NCBI RefSeq assembly: GCF_016086655.4
Contig: NC_052132.2
Location: 18,974,805 to 19,038,804 of the forward strand
Source: Lepeophtheirus salmonis
Taxonomy: Eukaryota > Arthropoda > Copepoda > Siphonostomatoida > Caligidae
Reading direction: 5' to 3'
Length of the DNA: 64,000 nt
Shown here: positions 1 through 11,636 of the stretch, piece by piece
How positions within the stretch are numbered: position 1 is the first letter of the stretch
Layout of the letters: each line of letters starts with the position of its first letter
Program-made: the position numbers and the translations under genes
Notes under the pieces: model-generated
The model's database searches: none
What the model was told of the DNA's origin: nothing
Seen by the model: the letters and a program-made list of their open reading frames with translations, nothing else

Positions 1-15
1 AAGTTAACTGAAAGG

Positions 16-129
16 ATCAAGGACCGAACAATACAAGTTTTTTGGACTGATATGCAGAACTCAACTGGACCGGAACCAGAGTGAACTGAACGAAACTGCA
101 GTCTTTAGTCCTAAATAAGGATTGTTACA
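16..129. repeat. Dispersed repeat, copy 1 (partner at 34181-34296)
   Basis: This segment begins ATCAAGGACCGAAC and contains GGACTGATATGCAGAACT and AGTCCTAAATAAGGA. The same blocks occur in the same order and orientation at 34181-34296, with point differences and small indels between them. It has no open frame and no visible terminal repeats. It is a non-coding dispersed repeat of unknown class, possibly the end of a larger element cut off by the window edge. Confidence 0.7.
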
Positions 130-2080
130 ACACTAATGATGACTGAAAATAATACCAATTCAACATTGGTATTTCATTTTGATGTACAAAAACAAGTAGC
201 CTCAAAATTTTTTATAAAAAGTTAATATTCAGGGATTAAAACAAAGTAGCCAAAGTCGCCTGTTCGTCCACAGAGTTCACCTTGTGAATTCAGTTAAAAG
301 GAGGAACTCATAGAGGTTTTATAGTTAATTAAAGGGTATTACTCAACGCCCCTAGTGAATCAAAAAAGTATTGGATAAATATTGATCACGTGGTCTTCTT
401 CATTTCTCCTCTTTTTTATAGCTTTCCCTTGATAAACCTCCTGTTTTCCACAACTGATTGCCCATTGTTTGTTTTTTTAGTCCAATAGGCACACCTTTAC
501 TTATAATTCCAATATAAACAAACATCGTAACTTAATATAATACAATCCCTACACATATTAGACAAGAAAAAATAAATAATAATAGGCAAAACGACACAAA
601 AAATCACAGCATCTTTCATTTTTTTAATACAACACCTAAAAGTCCGAATAAACTACCTTTATTGATAAATTTGCTCAAACGTAGAGTTATTTCTGGATGA
701 CACCTTCTAAATTTGTTGGAGTGGGTTTCTGGTTGCATTTACAAGAATAAATTATCACCTGTACACTGCTGATAATGGCATCCACCTTAAAAGTTGAAAC
801 TTGTAGATTTGTTTTCATTTTTAGTTCAAACATTCGTACCAAAGGGCTGATCTTATCACACTCGCAGGCAGAGAATACATACAGACGTTTCTATTTTCTC
901 GCTTCAGAATGTCCGATTTATACATTTTTCTCCTAATTATTTGATTTATTCGTTTAAATGGATGTGGTAGGGATTCTGTAGCAGAGTCATCTTTGGTTAG
1001 ATGAAGTAAAAGGAGATTGAAACAGTGTGTTTGTATCGATGTCAGACCTCGGGAGAACTAGTTTTTTCATAATGTTTGGTAACCAGCTTTTCTGCCACTG
1101 AGGGTCCTCCTTATTCATCTATTTTTAATTAACTCTAGAGTTATGAAAAAACGAGTTGGTACTCCACAACGCAACGTATCTTTAAGATCGCCCCTTGTTT
1201 AAAAATATAAAAAATGCATCAAATCAAAAGTCGAGTGATATATATATAATTTACTAATATCAATTTAAGATGGAAATTAAATTGATTATTGTGCAAATAT
1301 TGTCAACATCAATAAAGGAGGAATCAATATAGCATAACATGGAAGTATTATGGGAAGGTGTTTGCTGATTTTTATGTTCACTTTCCCGTGATAAATGTAT
1401 GTACATAATATATGCATTTCAAATCTATTTTCTATATTCTTCGTTTAATTTATTTGATACTTGACACCTACAAACATATGAGAGTATACAAAAGGTATTT
1501 ATGCATATGTATGTATGCCTAAGGATGGAACTATTTAATTAAAACTATGGATACGACGCTAGTAGTAACAAATATTAGAAAAATTTTACTCACTTACTGT
1601 GAAACACATACGTAGAATTCCATTTATTTCAAATTGTTTTTTGGTAAGAAAGAGTTTTTCGCATGATATACTTTTATAACATATGGTAACTAATTATATT
1701 AATTGCTAAGTTATAAATAACGTACCCATGTAGACACTTGAGTGTATAACTCTTGATTAACATCGTTTATATGAAGCTACTATATAAACTTACCAATAAG
1801 CAATAAATAAATTAGTTAATCTGTAAATTAATTTTTTGTATACTTATAAAATTACTTTTTTTTTTTGCTTCATATTTTGTGATACCACCATTTATATTCA
1901 TTGATTTTAGCAGCCACTGTAGTAAGGGTTATTGACAAGGGTTTCACCTAAAGAAGTTTCTGTATAAATCATCATCATAATTTGGTACGTCCCTTCAAAT
2001 TCAAACGCGAGTACATCCCATTAAATTGGATATTTTATCAATACTCAAGATAATGCTATAAGCATCAATACAAAATTGAA
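130..2080. other. AT-rich DNA without recognisable genes
   Basis: I found no coding region with family resemblance on either strand. The one structured item is an imperfect inverted repeat: 1056-1072 pairs with 1141-1157 (17 bases, one mismatch, 68-base spacer). Otherwise there are only short poly-T and poly-A tracts and TA-rich runs. Confidence 0.6.
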
Positions 2081-2099
2081 TTCTTTTTTTACCGTTACA

Positions 2100-2456
2100 A
2101 AATGGGAATCTGAGGTGGGGTGTCCAAAGTGTGGGGGGCTGGAGGGCTATAGCCCTTCTCTCAAATTAAGGAATTTGTGCTTTTTACCAGAAAATTTAAT
2201 TTTTGATTTTTCTAAAAATTTAATATTTGAACTAAAATTTTTTTTTTTTTTTTTTTTTCCAAAAAAATTAATTTCCCGTGAATGGTTAGGATTTTTGAAA
2301 AAAAATTTGGAAAAATTTTATTTAAAAAAAAAAATACGTTTGAAGTATATTTTTTGATATGTCTGTCCAAAAAAAAATTCTTTCAATTTTTTGGTATTTT
2401 CGGAAAACCAAGCGCCCCCCCCCAAAAAAAAAACCTGTAAGACGCCTATGCCCCTG
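2100..2456. mobile_element. Possible hAT-like non-autonomous element
   Basis: The right edge reads GCGCCCCCCCCCC, then an A-run, then GACGCCTATGCCCCTG. On the other strand this starts CAGGGGCATAGGCGTC, which resembles the CAGGG start of many hAT elements. The left side has G-rich blocks (GGTGGGGTGTCC, GTGGGGGGCTGGAGGGCTAT) and a long T-run at about 2241-2260. I cannot find an 8-bp target duplication or a convincing left terminus, so the boundaries are tentative. The 93-codon frame inside is low-complexity Phe/Lys sequence and not a gene. Confidence 0.3.
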
Positions 2457-2525
2457 GATCTAAAACTTACAATAACATTAAATTACGATAAAATTGCCGT
2501 TATTTATAACTGTGAGGTTTAATTA

Positions 2526-2821
2526 TGGAACCAAACGGTTCCTTAAACAAACCAAAAAATCATTTATCTTTGAGCAATATCGATTTCCATTCAGAGTAAC
2601 GTGGCAATTATGATCATCAACGAAAAAATATGGCTTAATGATCCGTTTGGCATGAAGTTCACACCAAATCGTAATTTTTTTCGGAATGCAATAATTTTCT
2701 CGTGAATCACTTTTGGATTACTACCAGATTAATAACTCATATTTTGCTTATTAACAAAGGCATTGAGCCAAAAATGAGCTTCATCACTCATGATAATTTT
2801 GCGATGAAAATCAGTTTTCTT
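2526..2821 (-). pseudogene. Transposase fragment, DEAHF-type Tc1/mariner-like
   Basis: Read on the minus strand, the first part gives KTDFHRKIIMSDEAHFWLNA followed by FVNKQN, then a stop, then SGSNPKVIHEK. After a one-base shift it continues KITIWCELHAK, PYFFVDDHN and VTLNGNRY. This order matches the start of the DDE catalytic domain in a group of insect Tc1/mariner-like transposases. Their SDEAHF motif carries the first catalytic aspartate (codon at about 2783-2785 here) and is followed by NGYVNKQN. Only about 95 codons remain, with at least two in-frame stops and one frameshift. The DNA-binding N-terminus and the second and third acidic residues are absent. It is a dead fragment. The family call rests on motif order, not a search. 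Confidence 0.7.
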
Positions 2822-2859
2822 TATTACGGTTATTTTAATTATAAATTTGGATAATTTGC

Positions 2860-4108
2860 CATTGCCGATCAAATGTATATTGCTCCTTGATTAGATGTAT
2901 AATAAGGAAGTTTCTAAATGTCAAAGAAAGAAAATAAATCTGGTGTCTTTTTTTCCCTCACGGAAAACAATTTAAGCGTCCCTAATGAAAAATCCTTTAT
3001 ATAAGAAATTTATCATATATATTAAAGTTTTATCGATCCTCTATATGAAACTTGAACTTGGCCCTTTTCCGTCCCTATTATTGGGCCATAAAAACATCAA
3101 AAGTATTTAAGTATAATCTACACTCGGGATCTGCAAACTAAGCTCATTAAGCTATCCAACAAATCACACTTTTTTTTATGCACAAGAATAGCATATCCCT
3201 TGATTCTAAATATGGCCTTAGTTTTCCTCTCATGGCCTTGTGGCCTTCAGAAAGAGGCCATACATTCTTGACTATTTTTGGTTATTTGTTTTATTCGAAG
3301 CTGTTTTAAGCACTTGGTGTTGAAGTTGAAGAAAAAAAATGTTATATATTAAAGCCGTATGTTGAAAAAAAAATTAAACCATTTTTAAAATGTCTGCATC
3401 ATACTTTTAACTCGAGCTATCTTCACCAAATATTTTTTTTGATAAATTATTCAGTAAAACATAGAGAGTATGAATAAAATTATATAATATTTTATAATAT
3501 GCAGAGATCAATATTTTTTTCGACAAAAATGTTTTCGGTCCATTATTTGCTCAGATATCCCAGATGGGGGTTTTAAGTCCAAAACAAGTTTAGACCTCAA
3601 TATCTCGGCAACCCTGAGATCTATGTTTATGAGAGTATTCTCATCAGATTCAACTAACAAAATTATAAAATAACATAAATGTCATAAAAAGCTTTCAAAT
3701 AACATTCAATCTTGTTATATTTCTCTGATTATACCCTATTTCACAGACAGAAGGAATAGATACATTGCTCAAAAACTTAAGTTAAGTCATCGAGCTGTTT
3801 AGGCACCTTAAAATGCGTATGATAACAATGTCAGCCTAAATCTTAAAGCTGTACTTAATTACTTTTATATATTCTTTCTATTCATCCTTGAAGATGATTC
3901 TCATTTTTGCATGTGAGTACCAAGTAATAAAGAGTTATTGCAGTGATAAATTTCATTAGAGATATCCAGACTACTAAAAAATATCATAATCTAATAACGA
4001 AGACAAGTTTATTACATCTCTGTTATTTGCTATTACCTTGGTTCTTATAAAGTTAAACAGAGGTAGGAGTTATAAAAAGCGCTTGGCAAAAAACTGAGGA
4101 CAAGATCT
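2860..4108. other. AT-rich DNA with one dispersed block
   Basis: There is no coding signal here. A block at about 3555-3655 (AACAAGTTTAGACCTCAATA, then ATCTATGTTTATGAGAGT) recurs in the same orientation at about 22963-23035, upstream of a mariner relic. It may be a mariner-associated flank. The rest is AT-rich with homopolymers. Confidence 0.5.
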
Positions 4109-4387
4109 TTGTTTAAATTTAAAGGAGCGGCAATGAGGGTTTTTCAGATACCCTACAAGTTCTCGCTATTCATAACCAAATCCAGAAAAGCTGACACTAT
4201 CGCAGTGGAGCAAATTTTGCTAGCCATACAAGAGGTTTTGAAAGCTAATTTACACCATTCCGCAAATGTTATACTGAAAGTAACTCCATTGAGCAGTATC
4301 ATAGTTCTAATACGTATTAATAAAATGAGTTTTGATATTGAAAACTTCTTGCAGAATTATCTGCAAACAAGTCATTTCTCCATTTAG
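4109..4387 (+). CDS. Unassigned 92-codon open frame
   Basis: The frame starts at an alternative codon (TTG), with internal ATGs a few codons in. The protein has a balanced composition for this AT-rich region, including a plausible helix near residues 32-50 (AVEQILLAIQEVLKANLHHS). I do not recognise it. No splice sites, neighbours or family motifs support it as a gene. It could equally be chance or a fragment of an unidentified repeat. Confidence 0.15.
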   Translation: MFKFKGAAMRVFQIPYKFSLFITKSRKADTIAVEQILLAIQEVLKANLHHSANVILKVTPLSSIIVLIRINKMSFDIENFLQNYLQTSHFSI

Positions 4388-4493
4388 GTGTACGAATTTA
4401 CTTTACCCAGTAATGCTGCGTTTTTATTGGGTTCTGTTCGTTTTGATGGGGATGAATAGATTCATCTTCTTTTTGCAAGAAATATGACAAATA

Positions 4494-5015
4494 TGACCGA
4501 GATGTCCATTATAATCTGAAAACTTTGAATCTTAGACCTCAACATGATATAATTTATTAATTAACGATAGAATTGAAACATAATGAATACTATAAATAAA
4601 TGTGTGTCTGAGCTCTGTTAATCATTAATGTAGCCACTCTTAGAGGCAATGGTGGTTTCCAGGTGGCTGCGTAAGGCCTGGCATCCGTTGCGGATGTAGT
4701 GCTCTCTCAAGGCGGCCCAGTGATAGCTGACAGTGGCTTTGAATCTTTCTTACTCTCCAACGTTTTGCACTTGCAGACGGCGTAGACGGTGGTCTTGGAG
4801 ACACCCAATTGCTTGGAGTTTGCAAATAGAAATTCGTAGTCACGTTCCAGTATCATTTTCTACAACTTATAGGTAAGGTAGAGAGATCAAATTTGTATTG
4901 TATTGTAACTAGTTTTTTATGCTTTAATACATCAAAGTATGAATTAATTTCAATGACTCGACCTTGATTAATTATTATATTAGATAGTGTTCAGATTTCA
5001 ATTGAACACCTGGTG
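4494..5015 (-). mobile_element. Family A mariner, internally deleted, with TIRs
   Basis: The right edge reads, on the minus strand, TA then CACCAGGTGTTCAATTGAAA and TCTGAACACT. The left edge reads TGACCGAGATGTCCATTATA then ATCTGAAAAC. Both match the family A terminus seen at 15806 (CTGGGTGGTCCATTGAAATC). TA lies at 4492-4493 and 5016-5017. At about 520 bp the copy is far shorter than a mariner of about 1.3 kb, because the middle of the transposase is gone. Three other family A fragments in the window show the same ends or coding blocks. Confidence 0.75.
4620..4858 (-). pseudogene. Family A transposase, N-terminus fused to C-terminus
   Basis: On the minus strand the frame opens MILERDYEFLFANSKQLG followed by VSKTTVYAVCK. 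This is the first DNA-binding helix-turn-helix region of the family. After about 40 codons it runs, with a frameshift, straight into the C-terminal block FKATVSYHWAALREHYIRNG, then CQALRSHLETTIA, ending YIND and a stop near 4625. The second DNA-binding domain and all three catalytic acidic residues are missing, so the product could not transpose. The same N- and C-terminal blocks appear in the relics at 27.1-27.7 kb and 32.1-32.6 kb. Confidence 0.75.
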
Positions 5016-5017
5016 TA

Positions 5018-5745
5018 TTAAATGTTTTGATAGAAAACCAATCTTTTTAACAAATATAATAGAAACAGAAGTACATGCATTGTTTGGGCGCTATTTTCAT
5101 TTTTATAAACCACTTACACCTAAATATATCTGGATTGTTTGCAATTCACTGCATTGCTCACCAAGAACACTTCGAAGTCAAGACTATAAGTGCTTAACCT
5201 TATGAATTTCTTCCTTTCGTCGTCAATGCAATAAAAAAGATTAGAAACAATCCGGTGAATTCTATATTATTTTTGCAGTTGTCTAAGGAAAATGAGTAGT
5301 ACATTCATGATTGGCTTCTTTGCACTGAAGTACAATGACAGCCTAAATGCTTATATTTGACAAATACCAAATACCATATAGCCCTCTTTTCGAAACTATT
5401 TTAAAGCTATTGACTACAACAGACGAGACATTACTTATTTAACTGATTTGTATACTATACTAAGTTTAATGAAATTAACTTGCAGTGACAAGATGACAGG
5501 TCTGAATTTTGTGAAAACAAGGTCAATTGTGGCAGTCTTCTTTGGTAAAATTTTTACTTTTATATTCAGTGTAAAAAACCTGTCGCATAAAATAAATAGC
5601 AACACACTTAAAAAAGGGAAGGCGTATTTACCGAACTCTTCATCCTGAATAGTTTAAACAATAAATATTTCAGAGTATTTAAAGTCGAAAACGATTAAAA
5701 ATTCTAAATTTTCCATTATCAAACCATCAAAGGCGGATTTATCCC
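5018..5745. other. AT-rich DNA without recognisable genes
   Basis: Two frames of 60-72 codons occur, but neither resembles a known family or has supporting context. I see no repeats with partners elsewhere in the window. Confidence 0.5.
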
Positions 5746-5982
5746 TTATTTTTTCCGTACTACTTTTCTCACATGTTCCATCTCATTTAAATTCGTAAAA
5801 GAGATGGAAGAAGGACTCAACGTATTTCTTGTACTCATTTGCGAATACTGTAGATGTGACAAAACTTCTCCATTGATTTTGTGAATGGATTCATCATTAA
5901 CCATTTCTATCCAGTTTTTCTCAGTACCGGAATCTTCTCGACTCAGCCTATCGAGACCAAAAATAAAGGAAGGTGTGATCAC
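5746..5982 (-). CDS. Unassigned 78-codon open frame
   Basis: The protein is hydrophilic and acidic/basic mixed (for example REDSGTEKNWIEMVNDES and LSPSSISFTNLNEMEHVRK), less AT-biased than random frames nearby. It opens with a GTG codon, so if real it is more likely part of an exon than a complete gene. It abuts the family A mariner relic at 5990-6277 but does not match that transposase. I do not recognise it. Confidence 0.15.
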   Translation of the reverse strand: MITPSFIFGLDRLSREDSGTEKNWIEMVNDESIHKINGEVLSHLQYSQMSTRNTLSPSSISFTNLNEMEHVRKVVRKK

Positions 5983-5989
5983 TTCTGCT

Positions 5990-6277
5990 TCTCAAACTCT
6001 CTTCTAATAAGCTGATACATAGATACTCTCCAACGTTACATATTTGCTAACATCGTAGACTTTGGTCCTGAAGAAGCTCAACTGCATGGAGTGCATTCGT
6101 CAATCACGTTCAAGTGTCATATTCTAGACTTTTACATAAGCTAGAAAAAGCTCAGGTTCAATTTGTTTGTTAACTAATTTCTTTGTATTTATATATAGAA
6201 ATATGAATTAATTTAAATCGATCAACCTTCATAAATTATTGATTTATGATGTGTTCACATTTCAATTGACCAGTCAG
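5990..6277 (-). mobile_element. Family A mariner, N-terminal fragment with one TIR
   Basis: On the minus strand the right end (TA at 6278-6279) reads CTGACTGGTCAATTGAAATG then TGAACACA, matching the family A TIR. Inside it, starting at 6120, the frame reads MTLERD, stop, RMHSMQL, then FFRTKVYDVSKYVTLES. This corresponds to the N-terminal helix-turn-helix of the copy at 4.6-4.9 kb. Nothing of the catalytic domain follows, and no left TIR is visible, so this is a truncated copy. Confidence 0.65.
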
Positions 6278-6279
6278 TA

Positions 6280-7530
6280 TTATCTTGGAATTTTGGGCCA
6301 GTTCTTTGTTCTTATAACTGCTCAAAGCTACTCTAATTAAACGTCGTGACAGCTAAGCTCAAACATTATTCTAATTGTCATAGTTTATCACCTTATTTTT
6401 CAAGATTTTTTTATTACTTGTAGAAAATCCTTACGATGTACACCACCAGATATACAGTTCATGAATGAGTGATTTTCACAGATTAACAACTGATTTTTTG
6501 GTTATTTTCCACGTGCACAACTATTTGGTTGTTTTTACAGCTCTATTTATAACCATAATTAAAGATAGGTTAATTGTCGAGTGCGATTACTATTTTATTC
6601 CAATATTTAAATATATGTATCTTAATACAGGAAGGTCTTTAATACTGGAGAGTGTACTCCTTTTTGATTCACATCTCGTTATTCGAATAATAAACTTATT
6701 CAAACGTGACAGTAAACTTGAGTTAAGATTATTCCGTAAAAGTAATTTCAATAATTAGGCATTTACTATTTATTTAAAGAAAGGTGTAGATAATATTTTT
6801 TATCAAAAGTTCATTAGAATTATAACTTTTAGAGTAAAAATCAAATCCAAATTAATTTCTGTCTTTTTAAATATGTTCAAGTAAGTTGTATCTTCACTCA
6901 CTTAAATTGAGTTACTCAGTCAAATTAAGTCTTTAACTCAGTTCTCAAATGGTAATATAGCGAATATGCAAGCTAAAATCTACATTTAAATTAATATTTG
7001 TTAAAGTTCCTTTTCGCTTTGTTGAAATAAATAATTCATTAAAAAGTTCTAAAAATATGTAACTTTTATATTGTTTTGTCATATTACTTTAATTCTTAAA
7101 AGTAAAATATTAATGAATTTTATTTTGAGCTCGATTATTATTTAAATTCGTCGTGTAGGTGGACTTGATTGATCTATCTCTATGTTTTTGAAAATCCGGA
7201 TTCCTTTTTGATCCAATATAATAAGCTTAGCTTAGTTATGTATGATACTATGCTATTACCTTAGTCATTTAAAAAACGTGAGTCAAACTCAGCCATATAT
7301 TAGCTATTTAATAAGAAGAATAGGAAGTGAAGGCCTCAGAAATCATAACAATAGTTGCAGTGTTACTTTTTGTATCATTTAGAGCGTTGGTGGAAAAAGT
7401 GACCTTGAGTTTAGCCTATTGAAGTCATTATGATGGGATAAAGAAAATATTCCTCATTGAGCAAACGTGCAAAATTCATCCGTATTCCTAATTCGATGAG
7501 ATTCTTCCAGAAAAAGTTATGATAATTTAA
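6280..7530. other. AT-rich DNA; one trace of repeat family B
   Basis: Around 6340-6390 the sequence AACGTCGTGACAGCTAAGCT followed by a CTAATTGTCATAG-like tail matches the right edge of family B copies at 20.1 kb and 45.6 kb. The 97-codon frame at 6465-6758 is Ile/Phe/Leu-rich and has no recognisable motif. Nothing else is assigned. Confidence 0.5.
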
Positions 7531-7812
7531 TAGAACTTGGACTCGGGTCTATAGTTTGAAAACTTGCAACTCGAAATCAAAAACTTGCCACTTGACTTGA
7601 ACTCGAAACCTAACACTTGTGACTCGACTTGGATTTGAAAAGCGTTTCAATTTTGCCACTGAATATAGAGTACTCCTTATATTATTTTCTATTTTCTGAG
7701 GAATTGAACAGGACTCGATTAAAGTATTCAAGGACTCGAACTGGACTCAATGAAAATATTCAAGGACTTGGACAAATGTGCAAATACTTAAGACTCGACT
7801 TGAACTTGTAGT
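7530..7812. repeat. Degenerate ACTCGA/ACTTGA short tandem repeats
   Basis: Variants of GACTCGAACT, ACTTGAACTCG and AGGACTTGGAC recur irregularly. They include two near-identical neighbours containing ATTCAAGGACT at about 7728 and 7760. Period and phase are irregular, so it is a decayed simple repeat. The two 60-codon frames overlapping it on opposite strands are by-products of its low complexity. Confidence 0.6.
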
Positions 7813-8929
7813 ATTATGACTATTTCCCAAAAAAGTTATTTCCTCTTTAAAAAGTGTCACACCATATACTTAAGTTCAGGCGTATAAAATCAAATGAATT
7901 CTTTAATATTAAATAACTTGTTGTAGTAACATACAAGTGTTACGTAATTAGGATAGCTTGAACCGTTAACATTAATCTGATAATATTGATGACTCATGTT
8001 TTCCAAAATTAAGGGGAAAATATAAATCTTGTAAAATTTAATTTATCTTAAATTCAAAATAAATTCAGTGTTTTTTAGTAAATATTTAAGAGTGGATCAT
8101 TTTGACCCGCAAGGAAAAGTTTGTGTATAAAAGTAAAAAAACACAAAAGGGTTGAGGAAAAAAGTCAATTATACTCATTTATCCCCCATCTTACCCTGTT
8201 ATTTATATATTTTTGAAAGCTGTTTCATTTTTAATAACTTCTCAAAGAGGGAGCATCTGGTTAATAGATATATTTTAAAATGATGAATTATTAAAAAAAT
8301 CTTAAATCATACTATTTGCTATGGCAGAAAATAATCAAGTAAATGGCCCGAAATGCTTACTTGTTCTACAACTCATATGGAATTGGTGATTGGGCATGGA
8401 CTCAAGAAAATTAAGGTAAGGGGAATTTTGGTCAAAAGAGTTTTGGCTTTGTCATCGCCAACCCTTTGAGATAAAGATCCGTTCTCCTACCACCAAAATA
8501 TAATCAGCCTCCAAAACACTATAGAGGAAAACTAGGCCAACATGTCAACTTATACCGTATAGTTAGTGTACCAAATGCATAGGAAAAGGCTGGAGATATG
8601 TATAAATGCAGAGGGCGGAATTTTTGAATAGTAATCCTCTATATATTATGTAGTTTAACATATAATAAGAACAAAGTTATTTAAAATTAGTATTATAAAA
8701 GTTATAAAATGATTCTTTAAATAATAAACGTGTCCGAACAATGTTCAGATATAAATACTCGATATTTTTTTACCAACTCATTCTTTTCTTCATGTCATCA
8801 AATTCCAACCTATTTTTACAAATGTAGTATATCCAGGGATGTAAATTTAGTTGTTTTTTTAGCCGTCCCGTTTATTTGGAACTGGTAATCTAAAGAATGC
8901 ATTTTCTTGTCCTTCCCAGTAGTCATTAT

Positions 8930-9265
8930 TAATTAACTCCGGAATAGTTCACTTCCTTTCCTAAATAGATTCAATTACATTAAAAACCTGATTAAACCTT
9001 CGTGTGTGCTCATAAAAGACAGGAAGTGAACTTGAGGATTGGATGTAGAGTTATGAATGTAACATAGGGCATTGTTGGGCTCAGAGTAGAATTGAGGATT
9101 TACATCGGAGTAATTCCAGCAAATGTCGTTGTTTATTTCCTTCTTCCTCTCCTCCCTTGTCACAGCTGCTTGTAGTTGATCTTCATTAAAAAATTCCTCA
9201 AATTCTCAGGGTTACCATGTTGATTTTCTTTTTTTTAACATGGTCATTATACACAGGATTTTTAT
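8930..9265 (+). repeat. Repeat family B, full copy, forward
   Basis: This non-coding repeat contains TTTCCTAAATAGATTCAATT, GTGTGCTCATAAAAGA, AGAGTAGAATTGAGGATTTA, ATCGGAGTAATTCC, TTTATTTCCTTCTTCC and GGTTACCATGTTGATTTTC. All these blocks occur in inverted order at 10345-10650, and several occur singly at 16.4-16.6, 19.9-20.1, 25.4 and 44.8-45.0 kb. No tRNA promoter boxes or terminal inverted repeats are clear, so I cannot say whether it is SINE-like or a MITE. The 62-codon minus frame over it is not a gene. Confidence 0.7.
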
Positions 9266-10340
9266 CACTCAGCATATCTGATTATAATACTTAGATCACA
9301 AACAAAAGAAAAATATTGATTGTAGTAAAATATTAAACCAATCAGTACAATGTAACAAGGAACGCATTTCTTTCAACATGATATTCATAATATTTCTAAA
9401 TTTAGAACTGAATGCATTTCCTATATAATATATATATTTTTTTACAATATTTATAAAAAATACTTATATATTTAACAAAAACTATTACTTCAAAAGGCGT
9501 TAAATGTGATATTTTCAGCTATTTTATAAAGACAAGGTGCATTATAATTATTAATTTTTTTAAAGTAAATTTAGACTTATAAAACAGCACGACAACAACA
9601 TTTGACCAATTGTTTGTCAAATTGGCATGGGGGAATACGTCTAAAAATGGTCAATGCTTAATTAAGTATATTTTTTCATTTTTAGAATCTGAGTACCATA
9701 ATGAACTTGAAAATATTTTTAAGCATAACCAACCATAAAATAATCAAGATAAAAAGTCAACACCTAAAAACAAAAAACTCTAACGTAAATAAATAGACTT
9801 AGAAAAAAAAAAAACATAATATGAAAATATGTTTATTATTTGCACTAATGATTTTGTAGCAAATCAAGTAACACATTAAAAGTAATTTGTACATACTTTT
9901 TATATAATTGTGTAAACTTTACATGATTATGTCACAAAATACTAGAAACATGTCCGAAGAGGCTCAAGCGCACCCACTAGGAATACGATAGAATTTTTCA
10001 ACAATAATATAATATAAGTTCAAAATACCATTTGTCATATTTTTATGGAAAAAAAAAAATTAAATAGATTTAAATATTCCAATTTATATAAAAAAATCAG
10101 GGCTGTGAAATTCATCAATTACAGTTTTTATGAAATTTTTTCATGCCAATATCAAACCAATCAAAGTCTTCTTAAATCTAATAAATACTAATTTCCCATA
10201 AGAATATAAAAATGGCCTTATGAACTTATGTTTTACCATTGTTGTAATTTCTAGGTTATTTTATCACATTTGTAGTGGGCCTTCGCTTAAAGGTTTCTAA
10301 TATTATATGATTATTTATCTAGTGATGAAAGTGATTGTTC
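9266..10340. other. AT-rich spacer between inverted family B copies
   Basis: This is about 1.1 kb of AT-rich sequence separating two facing copies of family B. I see no coding motif, RNA gene or other repeat. Confidence 0.5.
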
Positions 10341-10344
10341 ATAA

Positions 10345-10650
10345 TGAGCATGTAAAAAAAAGAACGAAAATCAATATGGTAACCCTGACCATTTGAAGAA
10401 TGTTTGGAGGAGATTAGTTCTGACAAGGAAGGAAGGGGTGGGGGGGGGGGAGGAAATAAAAAATGACATTTGCAAGAATCACTCCAATGTTGATTCCCAG
10501 TTCTACTATGCGCCCAACATGGACTTACAATAATCAGTCAGCAACAAATCCTCAAGGTAACTTTTCTTCTTTTATGAGCACGCGCGAATGTTTAATCAGG
10601 GTTTGAAGATAATTGAATCTATTTAGGAAAGTAAGTTCACTACTCAAGAA
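10345..10650 (-). repeat. Repeat family B, full copy, reverse
   Basis: Read on the minus strand it reproduces the 8930-9265 copy block for block: TTTCCTAAATAGATTCAATT, CCCTGATTAAACATTCG, GTGCTCATAAAAGA, GGAGTGATTC, CAAATGTC, TTTATTTCCTCCC, CAGGGTTACCAT and TTGATTTTC. It differs by a poly-G/poly-C expansion at about 10437-10450. Together with the forward copy it forms an inverted pair about 1.1 kb apart. Confidence 0.7.
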
Positions 10651-10689
10651 TTAAATAATAATGGCAACTGTTAATCAAAAGAAAAATAA

Positions 10690-11636
10690 TTCTCAAGGTT
10701 ACCAATTCCAAAAAAGCAGGCCAGCTAAAAAAATCAATCTAATATTGCAATAGTGCAAATGCAATTATTAGTTGAAAATATTCAAATTTATTAGTTAGCT
10801 ATTTGAAGGCCAGGTTATTTAAAATTAAACAATAGCATCTCCAAAAAAGTGGTTAATAACTTTGTTATGCTTTATTGAAATGGGATAAATTACTTAGGAA
10901 GAGTACATCTTAAAACATACATACACATGTGCTTACATTTAAAAAATATTCTTACATAGGAAACATCTTTCACAGAGATGAAACTTCACGGGACAATGTA
11001 TTCGAAAATGTTTTGATCTTCTTAATGTATTCTGATTCAAAAATTACAAATAATTTATATGCTGAAAATTTTAGAAAATATTTGTAGATATTACTTGAAA
11101 TGAGTATTGATTTCTTTTTAATTGTTTTAAGGAGTTGAGTTCATTTGAATCAAAACTCGGTCGAGCTCTGGACTCTGAAATTTTGTTACATAATATATAC
11201 TGTGTCTCCTCCATATTAACTCTCTGCTACTTCCCTTCATATCTTAATACGAGTACTTTCCTGTTTTCTCTTAAGAAAAGGTGGTGAAAAATAAATATTG
11301 AACTAAGATCCCTCATGAGCACTAAAACCAGATAATGCTAATGGTCACAACCACTTTAGATGAGAAGTTTAAAAAATATCTCAAAATTTACGATAAAATA
11401 ACAGTCTTTAGAGTTATAATATCTACATATAAAAAAGGAATTCAAACATCAATGACTTTTATCATATTTATATTATTTATTTGTCAAATAAAATTAGAGT
11501 AAATGTTTCATAATTTTGGCGAGCAAGATGATTTCTTCATCTAATTTTGGATAACACCCAAATACTATATAGAATCCCTGCAATAGAGGATAAATTATGA
11601 CAATATTATCGAACAAAGTAAGACATACTCCATCCG
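10690..11636. other. AT-rich DNA without recognisable genes
   Basis: I see no coding or RNA signals. A short ACTCGGTCGAGCTCTGGACTC block near 11155 resembles the degenerate ACTCGA repeat at 7.5-7.8 kb. Confidence 0.5.
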
